A DNA stretch of 10,857 nt, taken from the NCBI GenBank assembly GCA_964633205.1, contig CAZWFN010000182.1, positions 1-10,857 of the forward strand. Reading direction: 5' to 3'. Below the pieces are notes generated by a model that did not search any database, was not told the DNA's origin, and saw nothing but the letters and a program-made list of their open reading frames with translations. Shown piece after piece: positions 1 to 7,377 of the stretch. The position numbers and the translations under genes are program-made. Origin of the DNA: CAYVQE01 sp964633205. Its GTDB lineage: Bacteria; Myxococcota; B64-G9. The number at the start of each line of letters is the position of its first letter. The stretch's first letter is position 1.

Positions 1-3000
1 GGCCTCGGCGGCCACCCGCTCGGCGAAATCCTGCAGGTCGCGGTGGTCGCTGATGTAGAAGGACTGGGTCGAGCCGCGGATGGAGTCGATGGTGTCGAAG
101 CAGCCCGGGTTGGCGATCAGGGCGTCGGCCAGGGCGGTCATGGCGATGTCGAGCGCGGACATGGTGTCCAGGTCGATCACCGACAGGGTGTCGTCCTGGG
201 TGGTCTCGTTGTAGTAGGCGTCGACGATGGACGAGGCCAGCTGCAGCGGGGTCTGCTCCCAGTCGTTGACCAGCCCCGGCAGGAAGCCGTGGTAGGGCCA
301 ACCGATGCCCGGCTCGGTCTCCTCCGAGGCCACCAGGTAGTGGGCGTAAGGCGCCGAGGCCTTGGCCACCTCCCACATGCCCATCAGACAGGCGTCGAAG
401 CCGACGATGTCGACCTTGGCGCCCAGCTCGGCGGTGATGCCGGCCATGGCCGCGGCATAGTCGCCGTTGGAGATGGAGATCTCGCCGCTGCCCCCGTGGT
501 CGTCGCTGGAAAAACCCTTGGTGACCGGGCTGGTCGGCTCCTGCTTCCAGCCGTCGCCGTGGTCCCACATGATGAAGGCGTAGTGGCGCGCCGGGTAGTT
601 CTGCACCGCCCAGATGCCGAAGTCGCGCAGGGTCTGCCAGTCGCTCATGTCCTGCTCGCCCCAGTCCTCGACCACGTCGTAGCCGCCCTGGGTGACGTAG
701 ATGACCTCGGCCGGGCCGCTGTAGGTGTCGAACAGGGCCGCGATGTGCACGTAGGGGGTGGAGCCGGCCTGGCCCATCTCGTCGACATCGTCGTAGCCGT
801 AGCTCTCCAGGTTGTTGTCGGCGTTCAAGAACACGATGAAGGCCCACTCGTTGGCGTCCGGATCCAGCATGCAGCCATCCTGGCCGTCGGGGATGTAGCC
901 CACGTTGCAGGCGCAGGTGTAGCTGCCCGGCAGATCGGGCTGGCAGCGGTTCATGTGCTCCTGATCGCAGGGGTTGGGATCGCAGGGGTCGTCCACGCAA
1001 TCGTCGCCGTAGGGCAGGGTGCCGGCCGGGCAGACGCACTCGTAGCTCGACCAATCCGCTGCCGCCACGCACTCGGGTGTGCCCGGGCAAGGATCGCCGG
1101 CGCAGGGGTCGGCGCGGAAGGAGTAGAACAGCTCGTAGTCGCCGCCGTCCGAGTAGGAGTCGGCCCACAGGTAGTAGGTGCCGGCGTCCAGGAATTCCAC
1201 CAGCTGGCCGCTGTAGCCCGGCCCGGCGTCGTCGTCACAGGCCACCTCGCTGGCCGGGTCGTCGCAGACGCTGCGCAGGTGCAGGCCGGTGTCGTAGCCC
1301 TCCATCAGGAATTCGGCCCGCATGGACTCGGCCAGGGTGAAGCCGTAGACCCGATCGGGCCCGTCGCCCACGCAGCTGCCCTGGGCGTCGTCGGCAGCGT
1401 CGCTGGTCGAGCCGAGCACGCTGCCCTCGCCGACCGGCAGGCTGAACGCGTCGCCGCAGGCCTCGCCGTGGGGGTTGGGGTCCGGGATGCAGCTGTCCGG
1501 ATCGCCGGGGTCGACGATCCAGCCCGGGTCGCAATTGCAGCTGTAGTCGTTCGGCAGCACCGGCTCGCAGACGGTCTGGCCGTCCACCTGGCAGGGGTTG
1601 GGGTCGCAGGGGTCGTCGACGCACTGGCCGCTGCCCGGGTCGTAGATCATGCCGGCACCGCAGCTCAGGCTGACGGTCAGCAGGTAGACGCCGGTGTTGT
1701 CGCCGTAGCCGTCGATGAACAGATAATAGGTGCCCGGCTGCAGGTCGAGCTCGATCAGCGAGCCCAGCCCCTCGCCGCCGTCGTCGTCGCAGGCCAGCTC
1801 GCTGGCCGGGTCGTCGCAGTCCGAGCGCAGGTGCAGCAGGGTGTCGTACTCCGAGCCGCTCAGGTCGAATACGGCGTGGACCGGCTCGTCCACGGTGAAG
1901 GTGTAGACCACTTCCTCGGCCGAGCCGTCGCGGCAGGAACCGTCGTACTCGCCGCCCGCGCCGGTGGTGTCGCCGCTGGCGGTGCCGGCGTTCAGATCCA
2001 GCAGAAGCGGATCGGCGCAGGTGTACCCCTGGCCGGCCGCCAGGCAGTTGCCCGCGCCGTCGTCCTGGTAGCCGGCATCGCACAGGCAGACCGCGCTGCC
2101 ACCGCTGTCGTCGCACAGCCCGTGGCCCGAGCAGGTCCAGCCGAGCAGCCCGCAGTCGGGCAGGCAGGAGCCGTCGCCGTCGTTGTCCTGGTAGCCGGCG
2201 GCGCACGACAGACAGCCGTCGCCGGTGTAGCCGACGTCGCAGATGCAGGCCACGCTGCCGGAGTGGTCGTCGCAGTGGCCGTGGGCGCCGCAGTCCAGCC
2301 CGGCGGTGGCGCAGTCGGGCAGGCAGGTGCCGTCGCCGTCGTTGTCCTGGTAGCCGGCGGCGCAGAACTGGCAGTCGTCGCCGGTGTACTCCACCTCGCA
2401 GACGCAGCCGGCGCTGCCGTCGGAGTCGTCGCAGCTGCCGTGGCCGTTGCAGGTCAGCCCGGCGCTGGCGCAGTCCGGCCGGCAGCTGCCGTTGCCGTCG
2501 TTGTCCTGGTAGCCGGCGGCGCAGCTCGTACAATCGGCCCCGGTATAGCCTTCGTCGCAGACGCAGACGGCGGTGCCGCTGCCGTCTGCGCAGTGGCCGT
2601 GCAGGCCGCAGTCCAGCCCGGCGATGATGCAGCTGGGTCGGCAGACGCCGTCGCCGTCCTCGTCCTGGTAGTCGGCGGCGCAGGCTGAACAGTCGTCGCC
2701 GGCGTAGCCGGTATCGCAGACGCACTGCGCCTGGCCGGAGGTGTCGGAGCACTGGCCGTGGTCGCCGCAGTCCAGCCCGGCGGTGGCGCAATCGGGCAGG
2801 CAGGAGCCGTCGCCGTCCGCGTCCTGGTAGCCCGCGGCGCAGGCCGCGCAGTCGTCGCCGGTATAGCCGTCGTCGCAGACGCAGACCACCTGGCCCGAGG
2901 CGTCGGAGCACTGGCCGTGGCCCGAGCAGTCCGGCGCCACCGTGTTGCAATCGGGCAGGCAGGAGCCGTCGCCGTCGTTGTCCTGGTAGCCGCTGTCGCA

Positions 3001-4296
3001 CAGGTGGCAGCCCTGGCCGGTGTAGCCCGCATCGCAAACGCAGGTCGCGGTGCCCGAGGCCGTGGAGCACTGGCCGTGGTCGCCGCAATCGAGCCCGGCG
3101 CTGGCGCAGTCGGGCAGACAGGAGCCGTCGCCGTCCTCGTCCTGGTAGCCGTCCTCGCACAGCTGGCAGCTCTGGCCGGTGTAGCCCGTATCGCAAACGC
3201 AGGCCGCCGTGCCCGAAGCCGTGGAGCACTGGCCGTGGTCGCCGCAGTCCAGCCCGGCGCTGGCGCAGTCGGGCAGGCAGGTGCCGTCGACATCGTCATC
3301 CTGGTAGCCGGCGGCGCACAGCTCGCAATGATCGCCGCTGTAGGCCGCTTCGCAGTCGCAGACCACCTGGCCCGAGCTGTCGTCGCACTGGCCGTGGCCG
3401 TTGCAGGAGTTCGGCTGGCAGCTGTCGTCCAACACGCAGCCGCCCTGGCCGTCGGGGTGGTAGCCGGGCGCGCATTCGGCGCAGGCCGGGCCGGACCAGC
3501 CGGTGTCGCATTGGCAGCGGGCCGTGCCCGAAGCCGTGGAGCACTGGCCGTGGTCGCCGCAGTCCAGCCCGGCGGTGGCGCAATCGGGCAGGCAGGAGCC
3601 GTCGCCGTCCGCATCCTGGTAACCGGTGGCGCAGCCGGCGCAGTCCGGGCCGCTGTGGCCCTCGTCGCAGATACAGACCGCTTCGCCGTCGGCGTCGGAG
3701 CACTGGCCGTGGTCGCCGCAGTCCAGCCCGGCGCTGGCGCAATCGGGCAGGCAGGAGCCGTCGCCGTCGTTGTCCTGGTAACCGGCGGCACAGTCTTCGC
3801 AGTGGGCGCCGGCATAGCCGGCGTCGCAGCTGCAGACCGGCATCCCGCTGGAATCGTCGCAGTCGCCGTGGCCGCTGCAGGTGTCGGGGCCGCAGGTCGC
3901 GTCGGCCGCGCAGCCGCCTTGCCCATCTTCATGGTAGCCGGGAGCGCATTCGTCGCAGCGCTCACCGGCGTAGCCGGCGTCGCAGGTACACACCGGCACC
4001 CCGTTGGAGTCGTCGCAGCTGCCGTGGCCCGAGCAGGTCTCGAGGGTGCAGGCGGCCTCCGGCTCGCAGACGCCGTCGCCGTCCGCGTCGGCCCAGCCGG
4101 CGGCGCAGCTGTCGCAGCGCTGGCCAGCATAGCCCGTATCGCATTCGCAGCGGAAGCCGTCTTCGGTCTCGACGCAGCTGCCGTGTCCGCTGCAGCTGTC
4201 GGGTTTGCAGGCGGAAGAATCGGTGCCACCGCCGCAGGCGGCGAGCACCAGGCTCAGCCCGAGGCCCAGAGTCGCGGTCCATGTACTTGTTTTCAT
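1..4296 (-). CDS. Giant EGF-repeat/PPC lipoprotein with C-terminal C11 (clostripain-like) cysteine peptidase domain, 3'-truncated by window edge
   Basis: The frame is open from ATG 4296 to base 1 (1432 codons, no stop), so the C-terminus is missing. The start is supported by GGAGAG seven bases upstream and by an immediate signal peptide, MKTSTWTATLGLGLSLVLAAC, with lipobox LAAC and lipidated Cys21; a surface-anchored lipoprotein is inferred. Domains by residue: 14 eight-Cys laminin-type EGF-like modules (30-752); PPC domain (about 756-880); EGF-like DPCDPNPC linker (about 889-940); second PPC (about 940-1062); two EGF-like segments (about 1064-1145); C11 peptidase (about 1150 onward). The peptidase shows the family's two catalytic motifs: His1246 in MWDHGDGW and Cys1303 in GFDACLMG. 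Known C11 enzymes cleave after Arg or Lys and often self-process; this specificity is inferred here. A PPC domain usually accompanies secreted peptidases. It is divergent to the Cys-rich FGE-like lipoprotein gene. It could act on host, prey or self surface proteins; the substrate is unknown. Confidence 0.9.
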   Translation of the reverse strand, partial: MKTSTWTATLGLGLSLVLAACGGGTDSSACKPDSCSGHGSCVETEDGFRCECDTGYAGQRCDSCAAGWADADGDGVCEPEAACTLETCSGHGSCDDSNGVPVCTCDAGYAGERCDECAPGYHEDGQGGCAADATCGPDTCSGHGDCDDSSGMPVCSCDAGYAGAHCEDCAAGYQDNDGDGSCLPDCASAGLDCGDHGQCSDADGEAVCICDEGHSGPDCAGCATGYQDADGDGSCLPDCATAGLDCGDHGQCSTASGTARCQCDTGWSGPACAECAPGYHPDGQGGCVLDDSCQPNSCNGHGQCDDSSGQVVCDCEAAYSGDHCELCAAGYQDDDVDGTCLPDCASAGLDCGDHGQCSTASGTAACVCDTGYTGQSCQLCEDGYQDEDGDGSCLPDCASAGLDCGDHGQCSTASGTATCVCDAGYTGQGCHLCDSGYQDNDGDGSCLPDCNTVAPDCSGHGQCSDASGQVVCVCDDGYTGDDCAACAAGYQDADGDGSCLPDCATAGLDCGDHGQCSDTSGQAQCVCDTGYAGDDCSACAADYQDEDGDGVCRPSCIIAGLDCGLHGHCADGSGTAVCVCDEGYTGADCTSCAAGYQDNDGNGSCRPDCASAGLTCNGHGSCDDSDGSAGCVCEVEYTGDDCQFCAAGYQDNDGDGTCLPDCATAGLDCGAHGHCDDHSGSVACICDVGYTGDGCLSCAAGYQDNDGDGSCLPDCGLLGWTCSGHGLCDDSGGSAVCLCDAGYQDDGAGNCLAAGQGYTCADPLLLDLNAGTASGDTTGAGGEYDGSCRDGSAEEVVYTFTVDEPVHAVFDLSGSEYDTLLHLRSDCDDPASELACDDDGGEGLGSLIELDLQPGTYYLFIDGYGDNTGVYLLTVSLSCGAGMIYDPGSGQCVDDPCDPNPCQVDGQTVCEPVLPNDYSCNCDPGWIVDPGDPDSCIPDPNPHGEACGDAFSLPVGEGSVLGSTSDAADDAQGSCVGDGPDRVYGFTLAESMRAEFLMEGYDTGLHLRSVCDDPASEVACDDDAGPGYSGQLVEFLDAGTYYLWADSYSDGGDYELFYSFRADPCAGDPCPGTPECVAAADWSSYECVCPAGTLPYGDDCVDDPCDPNPCDQEHMNRCQPDLPGSYTCACNVGYIPDGQDGCMLDPDANEWAFIVFLNADNNLESYGYDDVDEMGQAGSTPYVHIAALFDTYSGPAEVIYVTQGGYDVVEDWGEQDMSDWQTLRDFGIWAVQNYPARHYAFIMWDHGDGWKQEPTSPVTKGFSSDDHGGSGEISISNGDYAAAMAGITAELGAKVDIVGFDACLMGMWEVAKASAPYAHYLVASEETEPGIGWPYHGFLPGLVNDWEQTPLQLASSIVDAYYNETTQDDTLSVIDLDTMSALDIAMTALADALIANPGCFDTIDSIRGSTQSFYISDHRDLQDFAERVAAEA
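2041..4209 (-). repeat. Array of 14 laminin-type EGF-like modules encoded in the C11 peptidase gene
   Basis: Modules begin at first cysteines 30, 82, 135, 186, 238, 293, 344, 397, 450, 503, 556, 609, 662 and 715 of the protein. From residue 344 on the period is exactly 53 residues (159 bp). A full module has eight cysteines in the pattern C..C(G/S)xHGxC..CxC(D)xGYxGxxCxxC..C, which is the laminin EGF pattern with its extra C7-C8 pair. Most modules end in YQDxDGDGxC. Modules 2 and 5 instead carry YHxDGQGGC, and module 14 is shortened. Neighbouring units share long DNA stretches, for example the segment around 3060-3120 and around 3220-3280, which suggests expansion by duplication. Confidence 0.88.
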
Positions 4297-4303
4297 TTCA
4301 ATT

Positions 4304-4309
4304 CTCTCC
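4304..4309 (-). promoter_or_regulatory. Ribosome binding site of the C11 peptidase gene
   Basis: GGAGAG on the minus strand lies seven bases before ATG 4296. It decides this start, which is also the one that yields a complete lipoprotein signal peptide. Confidence 0.75.
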
Positions 4310-4393
4310 GAAGGTGATCATGGGTTGTCCCAGTGGACGGAACAGATGGTGGCTTTGTTCACCGGCGTCGGGCGTCCAGACCGGACGGTTGTC

Positions 4394-4422
4394 TTTATAG
4401 CGCATCCGGCACATTGGCTCAA
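4394..4422 (-). promoter_or_regulatory. Sigma70-like promoter for the C11 peptidase lipoprotein gene
   Basis: Read on the minus strand, TTGAGC (4422-4417, four of six matches to the -35 consensus) is followed after exactly 17 bases by TATAAA (4399-4394, five of six matches to the -10 consensus). Such an AT-rich hexamer stands out in this GC-rich window. The expected start of transcription is near 4387, giving a leader of about 90 bases before ATG 4296. It is a sequence match only. Confidence 0.55.
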
Positions 4423-4550
4423 CGATCCGGCCAAGGGTAGAGATGCGGCTTGTCGGACCGTGGAATCCATTGAGGCCTTCCGTCCGATCGGGAGGAATCG
4501 CATGCGACGGCGCGGCCGGGCGCCTGGGCGGGGGCCTGGCCAAGCGCCAG

Positions 4551-4559
4551 GGGGAGGAG
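4551..4559 (+). promoter_or_regulatory. Ribosome binding site of the FGE-like lipoprotein gene
   Basis: GGGGAGGAG ends four bases before ATG 4564 and is an almost perfect anti-16S match. It fixes the start of the plus-strand gene. The last base of the small hairpin 4535-4551 touches it. Confidence 0.8.
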
Positions 4560-4563
4560 TGAG

Positions 4564-7365
4564 ATGAGCAGAGCGTGGCTGATCAGCGGATCGCTGGCTT
4601 GGATCGCAGCCGGCTGGGGCACTCTGGGCTGCTCGCCGGATTCGCGCGATCCGGACGCTTGTGCCGGTGACGCGGACTGCGGTGCGCTCGAGATCTGCGA
4701 ATCGGGCGCCTGCGTGGCGGTGGAGTGCAAAGCCGACAGCGACTGCGCCGCCGGCGAGCGCTGCGTCGACCACGGCTGCGCGGCCGAGCAGGTCTGTGTC
4801 GACGACGGCGACTGCGCCGCGCCGACGCCGCGCTGCGACGCGGCCAGCGGTCAATGCGTGGAATGCCTTGACGCGGCCGACTGCGGCGCGGGCCAGCGGT
4901 GCACGGACGGGGCCTGCGCGGCGGTGGGCTGTGTCGACGACGGCGACTGCGCCGCGCCGACGCCGCGCTGCGACGCGGCCAGCGGTCAATGCGTGGAATG
5001 CCTTGACGCGGCCGACTGCGGCGCGGGCCAGCGGTGCACGGACGGGGCCTGCGCGGCGGTGGGCTGTGTCGACGACGGCGACTGCGCCGCGCCGACGTCG
5101 CGCTGCGACGTGGCCAGCGGCGAATGCGTGGAGTGCCTGGACGGGGCCGACTGCGGCGCGGGCCAGCGGTGCACGGACGGGGCCTGCACGGCGGCGGGCT
5201 GCGTCGACGACGGCGACTGCGCCGCACCCACGCCGCGCTGCGATGCGGCCAGCGGCCAATGCGTGGAATGCCTGGACGCGGCCGACTGCGCCGAGGGCCA
5301 GATCTGCTCCGGTGGCGTGTGCGCCGCCGAGCCGATGTGTGCAAACGACGACCAGTGCGAGATCGGCCAGATCTGCGTCGACGGCGACTGCGTCACCGGC
5401 TGTCGCAGCCAGCGCGACTGCCCCCCCGAGCAGCAGTGCGTCGAGGCGCTCGGCGCCCACGGCCGCTGCGTCGACTGCGAGGGCGACGGCGACTGCGATC
5501 CCGGCTGGACCTGCCAGGATCATGCCTGCGTGCCCTACTGCACCAGCCACGAGCACTGCACACCCGCCTACTGCGACCTCGAAAGCCACCAGTGCGTGGA
5601 GTGTATCGAGGATGCGCACTGCGACCGCGAGGCCGGCCTGATCTGCCAGGCCCAGGCCTGCGTGCCCGGCTGCCGGGTCGACGACGACTGCCCGAACGGC
5701 TTCTGCGACCAGGCCAGCGCCGGCTGCGTGGATTGCCTGAACAACGATCACTGCTCGCTGGGCCAGGTGTGCATCGCCGGCCAGTGCGTGGTCGGCTGCC
5801 AGACCGATCGCGACTGCCCGGACGGCCGGCTGTGCGACCCCGATGCCGGCACCCACGGCAGCTGCGTCGAGTGTCTGGGCGACGATGATTGCGACGCGGC
5901 TCATGTCTGTCGCGACGGGCTGTGCGAGTTCCACTGCGCCGACGACGGCGACTGCGCCGCGCCCACCCCGGCCTGCGACCAGGCCAGCGGCACCTGCGTG
6001 GCCTGCACCGGCGACGGCCACTGCCCCGCCGGCCAGGTCTGCGTCGACTTCCAGTGCCTGCCCGGCTGCGACGACGACGGCGATTGCCCGCCGGCCCAGG
6101 TCTGCGACCCGAACATGGGGGCTCACGGCAATTGCGTCGATTGCCTGGGCGACGCCGATTGCCCGCCGGGCTTCGCCTGCCAGGCCAATCGCTGTGTGGC
6201 CGAGGGCGAGCAGACCGTGCGCATCCCGGCCGGCGTGTTCGTGCGCGGCTCGGATGCGGGCGAAGGCGACGCCGACGAGCGGCCCGAGCGCAGCATCTCC
6301 CTGCCGACCTTCTACATCGACCGCACCGAGGTGAGCAACGAGCAGTACCGCGCCTGCGTGCAGGCCGGCGGCTGCACCGAACCCTTCGAGATGAGCGCCT
6401 ACAACGACCCCGAGAAAGCCAGGCATCCGGTCACCCACATCACCTGGAGCCAGGCCGCCGACTACTGCGCCTGGAAGGACATGGAGCTGCCGACCGAGGC
6501 CCGCTGGGAGCGGGCCGCCCGCGGCGCGGCCCCGGACGAGCGCGACTTCCCCTGGGGCGCCGAAGCGGCCGACTGCGCCCGGGCCAACTACTCCGGCTGC
6601 ATCGGGGGCACCGACCTGGTCGGGGCCCGGCCCGGCGGTGCCTCGCCCGAGGGCGTGCTCGATCTGGCCGGCAACGTCTGGGAGTGGGTGGACGACCGCT
6701 ACGCCGCCGATTACTACGAGTGGAGCAGCGAGGATGATCCGACCGGTCCGGGCTACGGCGACTACCGGGTGGTGCGCGGCGGGGCCTACGACGGGCTGGC
6801 CGAGCACATCCGCACCGCCAACCGGGCCTCGCGGCCGCCGGACCAGGCCAGCCCCAACGTGGGCTTCCGCTGCTGTCTGATCGGCGCGCCCGAGGCCGCC
6901 TTCAGCGTCGAGCCCGAGGCGGCCAGCTACGACACCACCTTTGCCGTGGACGCCTCGGCCAGCAGCGACCCCAACCATTCCACGGCCTCGCTCGGGGTCC
7001 GCTGGGACTGGGAGAGCGACGGCGTCTGGGACACCGACTGGAGCACCGGCAAGACCGCCACCCACCGTTACCAGGCGCCGGGCTACTACACCATCTCGCT
7101 GCAGGTGATCGATCCGGACGGCAACACCGACAGCACCAGCCGGCTGGTGGCCGCCGAGGGCGAGGACGGCTGGGATGGCGACGTCTGCGCCAGCGACGCC
7201 GACTGCGCCAACGGCTTCGTCTGCGTCGGCCCGCTGGTCTATCCGGAGACCGTCTGCCGCCAGTTCTGCCTCACCGACATCGAATGCGACTTTCCCGGCT
7301 ACACCTGCCAGTGGACCTACTCGCCCGACAGCGCCCTGATGCGGGCCTGCCTGCCGCCCGGTTGA
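4564..7365 (+). CDS. Cys-rich repeat lipoprotein with FGE/sulfatase-modifying-factor-like domain and PKD domain
   Basis: The protein has 933 residues with a strong ribosome binding site. A hydrophobic N-terminus ends in GTLGC (Cys23). This is a weak lipobox because Thr stands at -3, so lipidation is probable rather than certain. Residues about 33-545 are Cys-rich repeats of the type CxxDxDCxxGxxCxxGxCV, including four 45-residue units at 78-258 and a diverged copy at 458-502. Residues about 551-772 match the FGE-sulfatase family: IPAGVFVRGSD, FYIDRTEVSNEQY, LPTEARWERAARG, LAGNVWEWVDD, VVRGGAYDG and NVGFRCC. The catalytic Cys pair of true FGE, expected just after the RGG(S/A) motif, is absent (GGAYDGLAEHIRTANR), so formylglycine formation is unlikely. 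A PKD domain follows (about 776-863, with WDWESDGVWDTDW), then a Cys-rich tail (875-931). It is probably a surface adhesion or sugar-binding protein; the ligand is unknown. It converges on the flippase-like gene with only 12 bases between stops. Confidence 0.92.
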   Translation: MSRAWLISGSLAWIAAGWGTLGCSPDSRDPDACAGDADCGALEICESGACVAVECKADSDCAAGERCVDHGCAAEQVCVDDGDCAAPTPRCDAASGQCVECLDAADCGAGQRCTDGACAAVGCVDDGDCAAPTPRCDAASGQCVECLDAADCGAGQRCTDGACAAVGCVDDGDCAAPTSRCDVASGECVECLDGADCGAGQRCTDGACTAAGCVDDGDCAAPTPRCDAASGQCVECLDAADCAEGQICSGGVCAAEPMCANDDQCEIGQICVDGDCVTGCRSQRDCPPEQQCVEALGAHGRCVDCEGDGDCDPGWTCQDHACVPYCTSHEHCTPAYCDLESHQCVECIEDAHCDREAGLICQAQACVPGCRVDDDCPNGFCDQASAGCVDCLNNDHCSLGQVCIAGQCVVGCQTDRDCPDGRLCDPDAGTHGSCVECLGDDDCDAAHVCRDGLCEFHCADDGDCAAPTPACDQASGTCVACTGDGHCPAGQVCVDFQCLPGCDDDGDCPPAQVCDPNMGAHGNCVDCLGDADCPPGFACQANRCVAEGEQTVRIPAGVFVRGSDAGEGDADERPERSISLPTFYIDRTEVSNEQYRACVQAGGCTEPFEMSAYNDPEKARHPVTHITWSQAADYCAWKDMELPTEARWERAARGAAPDERDFPWGAEAADCARANYSGCIGGTDLVGARPGGASPEGVLDLAGNVWEWVDDRYAADYYEWSSEDDPTGPGYGDYRVVRGGAYDGLAEHIRTANRASRPPDQASPNVGFRCCLIGAPEAAFSVEPEAASYDTTFAVDASASSDPNHSTASLGVRWDWESDGVWDTDWSTGKTATHRYQAPGYYTISLQVIDPDGNTDSTSRLVAAEGEDGWDGDVCASDADCANGFVCVGPLVYPETVCRQFCLTDIECDFPGYTCQWTYSPDSALMRACLPPG
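4795..5337 (+). repeat. Tandem 135-bp repeats encoding 45-residue Cys-rich units
   Basis: Four head-to-tail units begin at 4795, 4930, 5065 and 5200. Units 1 and 2 are identical over all 135 bases by eye. Unit 3 differs from unit 2 at nine positions. Unit 4 is more diverged in its second half and three bases longer (138). Each encodes CVDDGDCAAPT-RCD--SG followed by a CVEC-D-ADC half. The identity points to very recent duplication or gene conversion, and copy number may vary between strains. Short-read assemblies could collapse this stretch. Confidence 0.93.
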
Positions 7366-7377
7366 TGATCCACGAGT

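Larger units (their letters stand above)
4297..4563. other. Divergent intergenic region between the two Cys-rich lipoprotein genes
   Basis: These 267 bases separate two genes transcribed away from each other, so both promoters should lie here. The minus-strand promoter is clear (4394-4422). For the plus-strand gene I see no convincing -35/-10 pair; the best, TTGGCT at 4414-4419 with TAGAGA at 4438-4443, is weak. A small perfect hairpin, CCTGGC-CAAGC-GCCAGG (4535-4551), sits directly against the plus-strand ribosome binding site and could affect its access, but a six-pair stem in DNA this GC-rich may be chance. Open frames inside the region look like chance frames without coding support. Confidence 0.6.

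Noticed and set aside
43..2688. An 881-codon open frame on the plus strand, opposite the peptidase gene
   Set aside because: It is antisense to a frame with clear lipobox, EGF, PPC and C11 motifs. Its product is a low-complexity Val/Ala/Gly string, as expected opposite Asp/Gly/Cys-rich codons with GC at the third position, and it has no recognisable domain.
1235..4229. Other long minus-strand frames (664 and 591 codons) across the EGF array
   Set aside because: They are shifted reading frames of the same repeats, giving Arg/Leu-rich or Ala/Thr/Pro-rich periodic strings. The frame starting at 4296 is the one with cysteine spacing and domain motifs.
4535..4551. Hairpin CCTGGC-CAAGC-GCCAGG as a terminator or riboswitch element
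   Set aside because: The stem is only six pairs, has no T-run, and lies in GC-rich DNA where such stems arise by chance. It is noted only as a possible influence on the adjacent ribosome binding site.
4795..5337. The regular repeats as a CRISPR array
   Set aside because: The units are 135 bp, head-to-tail without unique spacers, and translate in one continuous frame into cysteine repeats, so they are coding repeats.
4318..7065. A 915-codon open frame on the minus strand, opposite the FGE-like gene
   Set aside because: Same cause: the translation is Ala/Val/Gly-rich and merely mirrors the Cys-rich repeats. The plus-strand frame has the ribosome binding site, signal peptide and FGE/PKD motifs.
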